Shown: positions 1 through 13,469, numbered from the stretch's first letter. The stretch is DNA of 64,000 nucleotides from Ignelater luminosus (GCA_011009095.1 VTPC01004850.1:17183-81182), one strand, 5' to 3'. Notes: generated by a model not told the origin, from the sequence alone. Translations and numbers: made by a program.

Positions 1-1703
1 AATTGAAATTTATTTTTGTAAATCCAACAAAAAATACAAATACAATTTTATAATTAACATTAAGGTCTTTGTTATTATGATTACAGTAACACATAAAAAT
101 AAATACACCTATCATTTGACCTGTTCCGCATGAATTTAAAAAAATACTTTTCGCAAGCCAACAGGTTGACGAAGTAAAAGAAAGTTGTCCGGTGCCTTGC
201 ATTACGAAATTTGCAACTTGATATGCCGTTCGTATACAACGTAGCTCTTAACGATAACGAATAAAAAAATATATTGCATAATAACTTTTAAAACGGTTTA
301 TTAAAATTTCGTATGAGTCGTGTGTTTCCTGCACAAACATTTTTATTACTTGGTTGGTATAAAATGTTAAGATATTGATAAATGCTTGCGATTGATGGAT
401 TGATTATTCCGCGTTTAACTTTCTTTAGTTTTATAATATGCAAAATAAATTATTCATTAAATAATAATATTGACGTTTCTTTAGAAATTTTAAATTTTGA
501 TGTATCATTCCCTAGAAGAATTTATTTTAATTAAATCTTCCCACACTGATAATTTAAGTATTTCTGATAGCTAGTTATAGCATTGGTTATGAATATCAAC
601 GTTAATCAAAACAGATCATACAATAAGATAGATAAATAATAGTTATTTGTGCATCTAGAGAGTAAAGTAACGTTTTAATCCCAAAATTCCGAAAGGAAGG
701 ATTACAAACTGCTTTACCGTGATGTATACAGAATTTTTCTTACAACCGTCAATTTTTTAAATTGTTTAATATTTTTTCTTTAAATCAGGTATGTAAATTG
801 ATTTTATATTCGGTCGTCAAAAGAGAATATTATACGATGTATTGCCCATCTTACGCAGCTTACCCAAAAATTGTTTAGTCAGATAATAAAAACCATTGTT
901 AGTAAAAATCAACTCTTGAGAAATCTCGATTATTTAAATTCAACAATAATAGAACCCTATTCGGCTTCATCTGTTTAGGTTACATTATTACATCGTAAAC
1001 ATTTGACCAGCAATAAACAAATCAGCAAGAAATAAAATAGAAAAGGAGCAAAATGAAACTTCATGGGCAAGACGTCATCGGTTTCTATGAGAAATACTGA
1101 CTCCAAAAACTAAATCTACCATACCGTTTCTAGTATAAAGGAAGGTAATAGCAAAACTGACAAGTTGTTACTACTGTTCATATTGCTATAGCAGATGGGT
1201 TTCTTTTGTTTTAAATTTGAACAGACTAAATCAACTGAAATCATTTCATCCAGTTCGAAGAAATTTTTGTTTTGGAAATCTCCAAATTATCCAAGTTCAA
1301 AGTTTGATAGTCTGGAATTTATTATCCAAATATCCCGAATATAATTACCTTGGTTTTCGACTCTCATTTATTTCTAATACAAACTAACTGCTGATAATCA
1401 TTTATAATCATATTTCTATTATTTCTTGGTTTTTTGCGCTTAGTCTTCCTTGTCCAAAACATCTTATAGTGCAAGTCAAGTAAGAAGATAGTTTGCTCAA
1501 ATTCTTATTTTGCCTTTTCCATGGCATTAATTAACTTTGCAACTTAAGTAGTTAGATCTCTCGACTTCTGCCCAAATATGCGTAGTTTAAAATGTGCATA
1601 ATATGATTACGATTAGTTTAGTTTGCGAAATTCTGAAACGACTTTTGTAGCAGGGACGTCATCTGCGTATTTTGAATAGCAACTTACTATAGCGCGTTTT
1701 TAT
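1..1703. other. AT-rich intergenic sequence, nothing recognised
   Basis: There is no open frame of interest, RNA gene or repeat that I can support. Only short stop-rich frames and A/T runs are present. Confidence 0.5.
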
Positions 1704-1923
1704 ATTATAGAATTCAGAGCAGGCCTTACTATGATATGTTTTGTAACAGTGTACTTTGAAGTTCACTAAAAGCTACTAAATATATATTTATAGGTTAACA
1801 AAACATAAGATGTCAATATATGTAGTGATTTTTGGTTTTTAGGTTGTAAACTTGAATTTCCCGTTTGTTTGTTGTACACTGCAAAAATATGGTAAAATCA
1901 AAACCTGCTCTGAATTCTATAAT
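1704..1923. mobile_element. Small inverted-repeat element (MITE-like)
   Basis: The ends carry a perfect 20-bp inverted repeat, ATTATAGAATTCAGAGCAGG at 1704-1723 and its complement at 1904-1923. A further partly matching stretch inside includes GCAGTGTAC/ACAGTGTAC-type sequence. Length is 220 bp with no coding capacity. The structure fits a nonautonomous DNA transposon; the family is not assigned. Confidence 0.6.
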
Positions 1924-2099
1924 AAAAAAAAAGACTAGAAATTTGATTAATTTCGGATGCGGTTATAGACCGTATTAGACGTTATTCCTTTTCATGCCAA
2001 AAACAAATACCACACTTTTTCTGTATTTTGCTTAAGTTATCATTGTTTTGAACTTATTTGTTTAATTTTCAAATGTCACCAGCAGATCCTTAGAATTTT

Positions 2100-2790
2100 C
2101 TTTGGTCCTCTGCAGCAATATTGCCGAAGTTTGCACCCAAATCATAACACTAAAAGCATGAACATGCAAAGTTTTCTAAAACTACAGCTAGAAGCTTTTA
2201 CACGGTGTAGGTTTTTAAGTCGAACCTCTGAACAGCTCTACCTAAAGTTTAGGTTAGAACCCGATTGAGCTGAATTTTGAAATGGGTTTAGGTCTGATAG
2301 ATTTTTCAGGACTTTTGAGTTCGTCAAATTTCTAAGGTTGGTCTGACTTCTTAAGACGATGATGTTTTTAGATCACGCGTTGCATCGTGTTATAACCAAA
2401 AACATTGTTATGTCAGTTAAGTAATTGACAATTTAAGATTTTGCAAAGTGGGAAGTTTGTGCAATAGACCCCGACAATGACAATGTCAGCGAGTACTTAG
2501 ATTTATTTTTCTTTGGTTCTCTAAAACAGTATTGCACAAACTACGTTTGGAAGGATATTGATGTTCCTCAAATCTTCACATCAAAAACATGAACACTTTT
2601 TAGGAAGTTGCTATAGAATTGAAACAATGTACCTGGCGCTGTAGAAGTCTATATAGGGGTAAGTTTTTAAGTCGAATCTCTAAACAGCCCTGCTAAGGTT
2701 TACATTTGAACCGAATTTTGAATCTGATGAATTCTTTGGTATGGAACTTTCTAGTTGGTTGAGGTTAGTTGAGTCGATCTGACTTATTGA
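2100..2790. repeat. Degenerate tandem duplication
   Basis: Two diverged copies lie head to tail, about 410 bp apart. Shared landmarks are TTCTTTGGT(C/T)CTCT, AAACATGAACA, a TTTTTAAGTCGAA(C/T)CTCT stretch, and the T(G/C)TGACTT region. Copy 1 is about 2100-2360 and copy 2 about 2510-2790. It is noncoding and its origin is unknown. Confidence 0.55.
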
Positions 2791-5700
2791 TTTATTTCTT
2801 TTTTGTTGTTGTTGAGTTTTCACGTAGTTTGGAGTTTTTTCCTTTACTAGCAGCTATTTTTTTCTTAAAGAAACCTTGGAAATATCAGAGGCAATTTTGT
2901 ACCTGATTCTGTCTTGGATTCTAATAAATTTTGAACATTAACATGGAGAAGGTAGGCATTACAAATTAAGTTTGAGACCAGCAAATCACGATTGAACTAG
3001 GCAAACTCTTTGAACTACACGGTTTTTTGATCTTGAGATGCGGTATTCATTGTTTTGGATTGTATCAATGATTGTAACGATGTTGACACGTAGAAGATTC
3101 TACAATTGAAACTAACTTTGTGTAATCTCCGTCTTTATGGGCACATTTCAGGTTTTTCCATTTGACTGAACGTTTTGGGGCGTTTGGGCTTTTTGTGTCT
3201 TTGAACTATTATTAAAAAGGTAGTGTTCTAAAGGTATAGAAGTAGTTGATGTCTGTTCTGGACACTTAGAGAATATACATAAATTATTTTGACAAAGTCT
3301 AGGAATTTAATGTAGTTATCTCGGGATATGATAGTTCACATTCATAAGGAAGAATACAAAAAAGTTGCAATGTTAAACAAAGATCTCTCTAATTAATGAA
3401 AATGCAAAATTCGAAAGGAAGAGATCATCAAACATGTTAAGAATAAAAAAATCAACTAATTAGCAGTCATGCCTTCAATACGTTGTTTCCTATGGTGAAA
3501 TTTCCAGCAAAAATCTTAATTTCAGTTTTCTTATTTAGTGCGTAAGTACCTTTTCTAATATCACTCTTGTAAGAAATGGAGAAATAAAACAATATAAGAG
3601 CGGTAAAAGTAAAATTATTAATACCATTTTTCAGCAATTAAAATTACCCCGAAATCTCAAGAAATAATACACTAACTCATATGTTGATATAAATGTTACA
3701 TAACGTTGATGTAATCGATATGTTGATCTGACCTTTTCAAGTGCACGTTGTGCTTACATTTTCTGCAGGGTTATTGGAGCTGCAAGCCGTTGGCATACTA
3801 TATTGATTTTTTGATTGAGTTTTAATTAATTAATGAGTAAATATTGAGATTATTAGACGTTACTCGTATATTTACGTTGCCTTATATTTATTCTAGTTTG
3901 TCGTCTACTCCAAACAAGCTTTAATATTAAGCATGTTTTTCGTACTTATTTGTTTTAATAAAATTCAAATTATACGTTACTCGAATTGTAGCTATAATTG
4001 ATGTTTCAACTTTTAATGAGTTTATTAGCTTTTATTGCGATTAATTAATAAAGTCAACTTTTAACTCTTTTCTTTAATAGCAAGTTTGGGTAAAAAAGCT
4101 CATAATTCCAGTTCTTTCTAGTTTTCAAGAATGAATAATTAATCTAACTGAATTCACACAAAAACAATAAGATAAAGTAAAAAACTCGATAAGATATGCT
4201 TGCATACTATAACAAATTGTTTTAACTTTTTCTAACAAAGCAATTTAGAAGAATATTTCAACGTTGTTTATTACGAATTAGACATTTTTATGGCGCTTAA
4301 TTTCTATACAGGTGGGTTATTAAAAGGTGGTTTGGCACTTGTTTAAAAAAATACTTTATACTCCAAAACTGGAACGTCCCACGGATATTCTTAACCATAT
4401 ACAGAAGCTCTAAAAATTTGCCGTTGGCTGTAATTGTAATGCGAAAAATTCCGAGCCTCTACGAGTTTTAGTAGGTCAAAATGCCGCTAGACAGGATAAT
4501 GTAACCTGTCGAACGGAACTCAAGTTTGAGCTATAGTTTGAAACATTCAAACTAAAAAGAATTGCTATAATACGCATTGTGTTATTCTTATTATTATCTA
4601 ATTTATTATTCTACACCTGTTTAACATTTTTTTACTAAAACGAGTTTTCTTTTTTTTAAAATGAATTTAAACAGAAACTAATTGTTAGCTAGTTTAGTCT
4701 AATTAAAGGGATTAATCATTATCTTAGTCATATTTTTGCTCAGGTTGTTGTAAATTATAAGCTGAGCTATGAAAAACGTGCTTGAAATTGTGAAAAAAAT
4801 TGCACGCTTTTGCATGATTAACAGTTGAAAACTGAATAGGTAACTAACTTTATGGTAAAAATAAATGAACTTTGCTGAGAATAGTTAATTTCAATATCAG
4901 GACTTGTGTAACTGGACAGAAAACAATGCAAGAATATTTCAAATTACTTTCTAGAAGAAATAAAAATTCATTGTAGTTTCGTTCGTCTATTTATATTACA
5001 ATATTTGAGAATAACATTGCATACTAATGCTATACAAGGGTGAGTAAAGAAGTATTAATAAACATAACGAATTTCTCAACTTACTCAGTAATCACTATCA
5101 ACATGACTTCGTATCTCGTGTTTTTTTACAATTAATTTTACAAACTTATAAAGCTAGATCAAACAATTCTTCAAACTTTATTTGAAACGTAAACGCTTCA
5201 AAGTTTTTATCTATAAAAATCTCTCCAATAAAATGAAAACTAATGTTGTGCGTGCCAGACAATTTCTCTTTTGAAGTAAGAAGGAACAGAAAGAATCCTT
5301 TCTAAGGATCAAACTATCAACCGTAAAAAAGGTTACATTGCTACTACTACAAAGCATTTTTTATTGAAAGGAAAAATAAATTAAAGGAATTTATTTCTTT
5401 TGTAAAAAACTCGCTGTTAAGTTAGCAAAAATAGGTTATTGATTAGCTTATTTAAGTAAAATCTACACAGTAGCAAGTCTTCCATTATTGACGTTTAAAT
5501 AAAATCGGAAATAATAAAAAGCGAATTATTTAAGAAGAAAAGTTCCAGAGAAGTAAAAATGAAAAATTATGGAATTCCTTTGGATTACTGTATAAAGTTT
5601 AGAAAGTTTATTATTAGGTTAATGCTTTTAATGCAATCATAAATTTTGCAAAATCGGTGGAAATTCCTTGAGTTTCCTTTAAACTTCTTGAACTCCTGTT

Positions 5701-6917
5701 GCGTACTTAAATTACAATGCAATGTATGAATACTGCGACAGTGGTCTTCACGAATTTACTTGTTTCTGTTCTTCAGAATTCTTCGTTCTGAGTCAGATTA
5801 TCATTGCTTAAGCATGTTTGGTCATTCTGTACCATAATTTTCCCATACTAGAGTTAAAAATAATTAGTTTGTCAGTGCTTGCTCAAAAAATTCTTACTTT
5901 AGTTCTATATAAGTTTTGCTTCTATTTCTTCGACTAGTTTAGAAGATTCTACTTGCCTGAACCTATTCAGTAGATAGATGAGGAGAACCAACTCTAGATT
6001 TCTCTTTGACAGGGAGTTATTTTTGAAAAAAGTCTTTAATAATTTCTCGTTGGGTATCACACCTCTCTTCTTCTTCTTCTTCACTTTGTTTTTTCTCTAC
6101 GTCCCGTACTTCGATTGTCTTTTTAGTGTCTGCGTTTCTGTTGTGCTTGTTTTTCCTTTAACCATCGTTTTGCTTGTATAGATCAGCATAGGTCTTCCCG
6201 TCGTACGGGAAGTGTTATTCTATTTCTAATTTACATCTCCTTCGTTTGGTTTTGTATCTGTTGTTGACATTTCCATATCATATTGCTTTGTGATATTGTT
6301 AAGATTATTTAGTACAACAATCGAGGACATGAGGTTTGCATCTTCAAGCTAGAAATAAAAAAATAATAATAATTTCTTGTTGAAGGGTATACGTAAATAT
6401 GTCAGTTGTCTAGATATCAGGCAAACCCTCTGACTTGGTTTGCACATTGAGTTACCATCGTTTTCTGTCTATTTTTCTGTTTTGCCTATGTTGTGGTCTT
6501 CTGTACTATTGCAGTCGCTTAGGTTTTCTTCTTTCCGTCTACTTTTGAGGAAGCTCCTAATTATACCAGGCAAACTATTTGCTTCATCATAATTTGATTC
6601 TGATGCTGTGAACAGCTTCGTTATTGTTTTTTGACCAAATTATACTAAGTAGCCTTTGCTCTTATTTTTCTATTTAAAAGGAATGTTTTGGAAAATATAG
6701 TTATGTCCCAATTAATAATTAGTTTCCTAGATTTGTCGTATAGAAAGATCTGGTCTCAACTATTATACCAATGGTAGCTCGGGGGAGCTTTTGGTTTCAC
6801 AAGATCAGCTGTGTGTGCTGTAGTGGACGGAACTTTGATGGTTTCGCGTTGTCCCTTTGAAGATTGCACTTAATTTAAAAGCAAAAGAATTATAAGAACT
6901 TCCTTTTATATTTCGTT
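2791..6917. other. AT-rich intergenic sequence, nothing recognised
   Basis: No conserved protein, RNA gene or transposon terminus was recognised. The 67-codon frame at 5978-6181 is a hydrophobic T-rich chance frame. Confidence 0.45.
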
Positions 6918-7035
6918 ATGTTTTATTTTTTGATTTCTTTTTGTTTGCTTTTTCTTATTTTTTTTATTTTCTTATTCTTATATTTATTTATTCTTATTTT
7001 ATTATTTATTTATTTATTTATTTCATTTCATTTGA
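6918..7035. repeat. Low-complexity TTTA/TTTTA tract
   Basis: A pyrimidine/T-rich stretch contains a (TTTA)n core at about 7003-7030. The open frame across it is a translation of the repeat (Phe/Leu/Ile-rich) and not a credible gene. Confidence 0.75.
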
Positions 7036-7979
7036 TCCTTTCTCTTTGTTGGATTTCGTTTGGTTTATTTGAAATGAAAGGGAGGTTCGAGTTGAGAAAG
7101 AGAGAGTTTGAGGAGGAGGCTGTTGTTGCTGGAGCTGGGTACTGCTGGTTGCTGCTTCTTCTGGAGTCTGCTGGCTGAGTGGACTTGGTGAACTTACTGG
7201 AGAGACAAAATTTATTTGTTACTGGAGGGAGGGAGTTCTGACAGCAAGCAGGTTGAGTGAATTGGGACTAACTGATGTGATAAACGTTAAAAAGCCCCCC
7301 GAAAACGGCCGATTGTATAAGAATTGTTCTTCTCTTCAATCTTAAATGGTAAAATGACCGGGAAGTATAAGCAAAAGAACGTGCAGCAATTACTTAGTGG
7401 TGACTAGTAGTTGGGAGGGCAGCAGGCACGAAGCAAACAGTAGCGTAACCCCCGGCGGCTGGAGGAGGAAAAATGCGCCAAAGACCGTGGTGATGGTAGT
7501 GATGGAATGGTATACGAGATTACCCATCTGTCCAAGTATTAATTTAAGTCGAAAGTAGTCATTCTGCATTGAAGGACATTTAACCAACGATGCAAACAAT
7601 GATGGCAGAGCTTGAATCGCAAAGTAATAATTTAATAGAAAAGAAAGAAGAAGGAGTGGTGGTCTGAACAACGATGATAAAAAACTGTTGATAATGGTCT
7701 TTTCTGCGATGAACCTAGAACAGAAAGGTAGCAAAAACGTATCGAAACATTGGGTGTGTTGGGGTGATTGCAAAAAAGAGAGCTATTAGTGGTAGATCGG
7801 TAGTGAGGATTTCAATTTGCGTTTTGCGGTTCTTGACTGAATTGTAGTGTAAGTGCTCAATATTTCGATTGCAGTTGAGAACGATGACTTGGTGGACATA
7901 TCGGCATTGGAGGGACGGTGCTCGAACTAAACATATAGACAAAGTCTTACACTTTCGTCATCTCAAATTCTTATATTAG
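7036..7979. other. G-rich and mixed sequence, unassigned
   Basis: The segment has GC above background, with GAGGAGGAGG, CTGCTG and GGCGGCTGGAGGAGG stretches. It adjoins the 3' side of a minus-strand LINE fragment, so part of it may be LINE-derived. No protein similarity is visible in either strand's frames (for example minus 7390-7773). Confidence 0.35.
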
Positions 7980-8760
7980 CAGCAAGAGAATTTTGTTTCG
8001 TTACCGTACGTGAATGCACGGCGGGGCTCCACCAGCTCATGGGAGCAGAATCATTCCATAACGTTTATGCCGGTGGTGAACGGGTTTTGCCCTAGTCTCT
8101 CAACCTACTGAAGAGAAACATGGCGGACTGCTCGATGAAGTCCTGTTTACTGATTGGCACGGCGTCATTGTCATTCCCGCATCGAATGCCACCTATAGGA
8201 CCTTGTTCTGGATGACCGTAGCTCTTTCAAGTGTGTAGTTGTTACATACCTTTCAGACCTGCGTATATCATAGTCAGACGAAAAATTTCCGTGTATAACC
8301 TCAGTTTGTGCTCGAGTGAGAGTTTGCTGTGTCGGTTTGACAAAGGATACAGCCGAACTGAGATCTGCTTTGCACGAGTCACATCTAGACATTTGGTTTC
8401 CACCCTTCAGGGAATCGGACGAACAAACATGGTGACATCGCCGTAGAAACGATGGTGTCGACTAGTCAGACAGTCATGGTGCTCTTGTTCACATTGCTTT
8501 CAATCCTCCAGGCTCGAAATCACACCTCGGACGGTGCCACGGAGCTGATTAACATAGCGGTGTCATCTACCTACAGAGCGAGTTTCGTATGGGGTGACCT
8601 GGAGAGATCTCTGACATAGATACTGAAGAGCATCGGATAAAGGGAGGACGGTACGATCATACGAGGTGGCTTTTTATTACCTCGTGACCGAAATGCGTGT
8701 GGGGGGCCTAGATCGGTCTATGGGATTTCCCTGAGCTTGAAACGGGAAGTTATGACTAAT
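7980..8760 (-). pseudogene. Decayed non-LTR retrotransposon (Jockey-like reverse transcriptase) fragment
   Basis: Frame-shifted translation of the minus strand gives a recognisable LINE reverse transcriptase. Around 8560-8640 is PMLFSIYVRDLSRSPHTKLA, then the catalytic box with its first Tyr mutated to a stop, leaving VDDTAMLISS. Around 8260-8365 is the thumb region RLYPLSNRHSKLSLEHKLRL. Around 8180-8215 is VIQNKVL-stop-VAFDAG. Stops and frameshifts interrupt all of it, so it is inactive. This explains the higher GC/CpG of the block. Clade assignment (Jockey/CR1 group) is from motif style only. Both ends are approximate. Confidence 0.8.
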
Positions 8761-10679
8761 TGCATGGTAGTTCATCTACTACTGGGTCAAAGAAAGAATA
8801 CGATCTAAATTAATTTTGATTTGTCAACTCAATCATGCTTTGTCCAGGTTCTCTAATTTTGTGTAGATCAGAAGTTTTTTGCTTATAAACTATGTACTTA
8901 AAACAGAGTTTTCGTGTCTGCAACGTTACCTTATTATTATGGAATAGAAGATTTCCTTTGTCACTTAAATAGTTTATCGTTCCGTGTAAACTCGTAAGTG
9001 AGCTTTTGCGTAACCTGAAATGAGATATTCTAGGAATTTTACTTTTGAAAACTTATATATCGTAAAGATCTAGTAGTAAAAGACTCTCAAAACCAAAAAA
9101 TGTAAATTTCTGCAGAGGCTACGGAAAACCAAATGAAACTCTGAACCAAGTTTCTAGTACTGAGGCGCAGATTGCTAAGAGAAAGAACTCTCAGTTAGAA
9201 AGGGCATTTTTAAAGGAATCTGTTTTCCTCTCGAATTTAAGAAATATTAATGGATCTAATATTGACGTCACAGCCCTTTTTAATCGATTAATTTTTGGAT
9301 ATTTTTTTATTTGGAAAACCTAAGATAGTTAGTACTTCTTATTCGTCTTTTTGACGTATGCTTTTCATGCTTGATATTTTTTGACGTTTCTTATTCTTTC
9401 ATTTTTCCTGCTTTCGAATTTTTTTGTTCTCTGTTATGCGTTACACTTACAGTAATTGTTTTTCCTTTCTTAAAACCGTTTTTAAATGCTTTTCGCAGTC
9501 TTTACTGTACAAAATATGAACTAAAGATCATTTGTGATAATTTCTAATATTAATCTTGTTTTGTTAGAAAAAACATTTCACTACTACAAAAACATGGAGA
9601 TGGAATTCATTGTTCACGTCTTTTATTCGTCATTGAATACAGAACAGATCTTCACTCTCTGTTCCAAAATGTCTAAATTTTACCTTAAAATATATAAAAA
9701 TTTTGAATTAGTTATTCCTTGCAAACTAATGGTTTGCTTGCAGGCTCACATCAGGACTACAACAGTACAAACAATTGTGTCAAGATGTGAGTGTTCAAGC
9801 GATTTCTTTGATGCTCAAATTTGAATAAAACGTCCAGATACAACACAAAAAGAAGCAGTTGTTCTCTTCCCTGGGGAAGGAATTGCTGCACGCCTCTGTT
9901 TGAAAGACATTATACCTATAGAAAAGAAAACAAAAGACAGAAAACACTACTCCGCTGTAATTGACACTACAGCATGAACTTTTAGACCTTTCTGAAAAAA
10001 GGAAAAGTTTGAAATTAACTATTTGTGTCAAATGTTTCTTGTTTTGGAGTTTTCTTAGAATTTATCTTCCCATCATCCTTTTGTTTTCTTTTAGATTAAT
10101 TTTAAAATTCGTTTATTTGTAAATTATTTATTGCTTTCAAAAATGTGTCTATTCATTCAACACATTTTCTATTGGGAAAAATTACTAAAACTGTTAATTC
10201 GAATGGAATTAAAATGCTTTTCCCACGCTATACAATTTTCAAAGCATTGTACCGTTATTTTTTTTTATATATCACCATTCGGAAACACACATAGAAAAGT
10301 TGCAGATTGATGAACTTTGAGGTAATTTTAACAGTCCTCATAAAAAAGCCCATAATAACTTCTGTAATATTAGAAGTTGTCTGCAAAAAAAAGCATTAAT
10401 ACATTGTATACATATGTGACAGCGTCTAAAAATTAATTTGATGATGTAAAATGGGCTAGGCTAGTTCGTGAACTTTACTAAAAACAAAGACTTTGAACTC
10501 TTAACAAGCTTAAAAGAATTTTATGTATTTCGTGTGTATGTCGTAAACTACGCTCCATTCACGAAATAATAAAAAAAATGGTTTAGAAAAATACAAAAAT
10601 ATCATTAAGTGGGTGCTGTTTAAATCGAATTCCGAGCGTACAAAAATACGAACGTGTAACTAAACTCGGTGTCAAAAAA
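8761..10679. other. AT-rich intergenic sequence, nothing recognised
   Basis: Short frames at 9534-9824 (plus) and 9795-10031 (minus) resemble no family I know and lack gene context. No repeats stand out. Confidence 0.45.
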
Positions 10680-10960
10680 TACTGTATAAATCTGGCAGAT
10701 CGATCGTTTGTGTGTGGTATTCGTTCGTTCCTGCGAATGCTGGCAGCGGCACTGCTGGCCAGCAGGCGACTCAAAGTCCGGCAAGGCAAACAGCAGGCAA
10801 GCACTCCGCGGTGCATTGACCGAAAGCGAGTCAGAGCCTCAGTGACCCACTTACGGAAAACATGTGTGAGTTCGGCAACCTTCGATATTTGCCGTTCACA
10901 CGAACCTGTACACGCACGCTTTGTTTGTTATTATCGTGAAGTTTTTTTGCACATGCAATT
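10680..10960 (+). promoter_or_regulatory. CpG-rich patch, candidate distal Hr3 promoter and 5' exon
   Basis: This patch is clearly richer in GC and CpG than the AT-rich DNA around it. At 10862 it has AAAAC-ATG-T followed by GTGAGT (donor at 10866). An exon ending there is in phase 1, and its T would join CC of the DNA-binding exon to encode Met-Ser-QIEIIP. A sequence on the minus strand at 10843-10853 fits the ROR/HR3 element WAWNTRGGTCA exactly. About one such match is expected by chance in a window this size. No transposon protein is recognisable. Alternative explanations are an old repeat or a promoter for a noncoding RNA. Confidence 0.35.
10843..10853 (-). promoter_or_regulatory. ROR/HR3/E75-type response element (motif match)
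   Basis: The minus strand reads TAAGTGGGTCA, an exact fit to WAWNTRGGTCA, the monomer site of ROR/HR3 and E75 receptors. Its position within the CpG-rich patch 20 bp from a candidate donor makes it more interesting than a random hit. Roughly one match is expected by chance in 64 kb. Confidence 0.25.
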
Positions 10961-12819
10961 CGTTTTGATTGTTTTATTGATTTCTCACACGGTTTTACGC
11001 CGGAAACCTGCAATTTTTGCAATTTTACATTGTTAAAATGGGCCGGATTAAGGAAATGGGACAGAAAACGTCACGGAATTTCTTCTTAAATCCGGGCATT
11101 CACGTTCACTTTAGTACGATATACAATACTTACGATTCTTATATGTATTTTTATAGCTTTACATCTTTTGAAATATTCTTTAAGAAAAATTACAGTCGGA
11201 TGGGAAGAAATAGAGAATATTTTTTTCGTTTCGTTTTGTGTTATTGGATTCAGTACATAGCTTTTAATAATTCATGCCTACCGACCCTTTAGTAGAAGCC
11301 ACAGATGATAACATTAAATTGGTGTAACCTGTCTAATTCTACATATTGCTATTGTTTGTTGCTTGTCAGTTTTGTAAAATTCTATTGAAACAAGGAAGTA
11401 ACCGCTGGCTGAATTTTTTTTTTATAATTCCACAAATAACAAAAGCGTTCAATTCGGGGCATATTATAAAAGGTAACGGTATATATTGAATGATGTTTAT
11501 AATAGGAAATACACAATTGATTGTCATATAAGCTGAGATCTTTGGCTGACGTCATTTGAACCCACGCCATTATCTGAAGTTTGTTATTATCATCAGCCCA
11601 AGATGTTGCATTTCTGTATCAAATTGAAATCGTATTCCTAACATGATATTGATTCTGTTATACAAAGGTTTGTTACGTTTACATTTGAATGGCCAAAACT
11701 GATAATGGAATTTCCAAGACCTGTTAATTAATTGATTCTTCAAATAATCGTTATGAGATTTTTGAGTAATGCAGTCGAGACGGTAACCCTGATGTGAATT
11801 TTAAGAGCACAATAGCATCATCAATATGTTAGGAAATTATTTTAGACAGTAAACTGTATTTAAAAAAGTTCCTGTAATGGTTTGCTCGTATGGTAAAAAA
11901 AAGTCATTGTAGTATTGTTCATTAAAACAATTGTGTGAGTAGAGTTCCAAAGCGTAACAGAACTTTAATATACCATGAACAATTTGCAGGAAATTTATTA
12001 CAATATTAAACTAATCTTTCTTTGACTATTGAAGCATCACATTTAGTATAGTAACTAAGAGACATTGTAAGTTAGTTTTAATCTAGAATCCGCTAGTTTA
12101 ATATATGATATTCTTGATACGTGTCGCAGTAGTTTGGCTCAAACGTGTTGTATTGAATCAATGTATACTTTATAGAAGGGTTTGAGAATTTAATATTGTA
12201 ATGTTCAGCTCTGCAATTATAATTCTAACTTGTGTATTTCTCTTAAGAATTTCTTGGGAAACTCCAAAAAGACGAGTTAATTCGAATTTGTTTATGTCAT
12301 GATTATTCAGCCGAATATTCCCATTTTGTTTTCACTTAAGTATGGCTGTGCAGAATTTAAATATTTTCTTGTTGTAAATACAATTTTGTCTAAATACAAA
12401 TTCATTTCTTAAACAGTAAAATCTTCTCACAAAGCTTAGCACACTAGAAATGAGTTTATTCAAAATATTGATCACAATTGAATTTAACAATATTGCAATT
12501 GAACATTACATATGGCCATATAATTCATCTCTTCCTCCAACTTTTGTTTTTAATAAAAGTTTTTGCTAAGATGAATTTCGAGGTTTCACGTTTTTGAAGG
12601 GGTTAGATTAGAACAGCCTAAGAGCTATAAATGTTATTTTGAGATAATGAAGTACAAAGTTTGACTTCTTATGGGTTATTCCATACAGATGGCTTTTTTA
12701 TTTAGCTACTACATGGGAACACGTACAGATATTAATTTGACAATTTTACCACTGAATCAAAGCTTTCTATAGTACTACAAACTACGCTTGAGTCATTTTA
12801 ACAAAAAATGTCACTTAGG
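10961..12819. other. AT-rich sequence, nothing recognised
   Basis: The 91-codon frame at 11017-11292 is Tyr/Phe-rich with no recognisable motif. No RNA gene or transposon end is visible. Confidence 0.45.
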
Positions 12820-12821
12820 CG

Positions 12822-12858
12822 GTTTGTTGTATTGTATTGTGTTGTATTGTATTGTATA
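12822..12858. repeat. TTGTA microsatellite
   Basis: The sequence is an imperfect (TTGTA)n tract with a TTGTG variant unit, about seven units. Confidence 0.8.
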
Positions 12859-13469
12859 TCGCGATATTTTATCTTCCTATAGTGTTTTCCAACGTCTGCA
12901 GTTTATAATATACCTTGATGATAGTAACAGATTTTATATAAAAATAGCACATAGCAAAAAGAAGTAAACACAAACGAAGACTTTTGACAAAAACCACAGC
13001 CCAGAAATTGTCTTGATAAAGAATATTTACTCTAGTTTTTAACGTTCGAACAGCTATACCTTTTCGTTGGTTACGCTTGGTTTAGGTGGTGAATTGAATA
13101 ATATTTAACATGAACTTCAGCATTAGGGTTTAGAAGACATAAGATACAAGCAAAATATATTATGGATAATGCGAATATCAATGAATGGCTTCGAAACTGC
13201 AAGTGCAAGACAGAATTGTTTTCTCCCTGTCTCTCTATCAACATAGCAAACTCAAAATGTCCATCATGAAGTATAATCAGAAAGTCTCAGTTATAACTCT
13301 TTTGATCTTCAACAATTTTGTCTTTTATTTCTATGACAGCTTGATCAGAAACGTTTTTATGTTAAATTCCTTAGCTATTTTCTTTCTCTAGAACTTGTAC
13401 AGGAATTCAAGTCGTCTTATCTTTGTTGAAAACGCCTCTTTTGGTCTGTTTAACGCCTTTACGCGAATC

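Noticed and set aside
4470-4480. AGTAGGTCA, possible HR3 element
   Set aside because: One mismatch to the extended consensus and no supporting context.
5978-6181. 67-codon Phe/Leu-rich frame
   Set aside because: T-rich chance frame without gene context or conserved residues.
6918-7178. 86-codon hydrophobic frame resembling membrane protein
   Set aside because: Translation of a (TTTA)n low-complexity tract.
7390-7773. 127-codon minus-strand frame
   Set aside because: No recognisable domain; lies beside the LINE fragment and is not in its reading pattern.
10710-11036. 108-codon open frame in the CpG-rich patch
   Set aside because: The composition lacks stops because of GC content. No motif is recognisable, and a better explanation is a 5' noncoding region.
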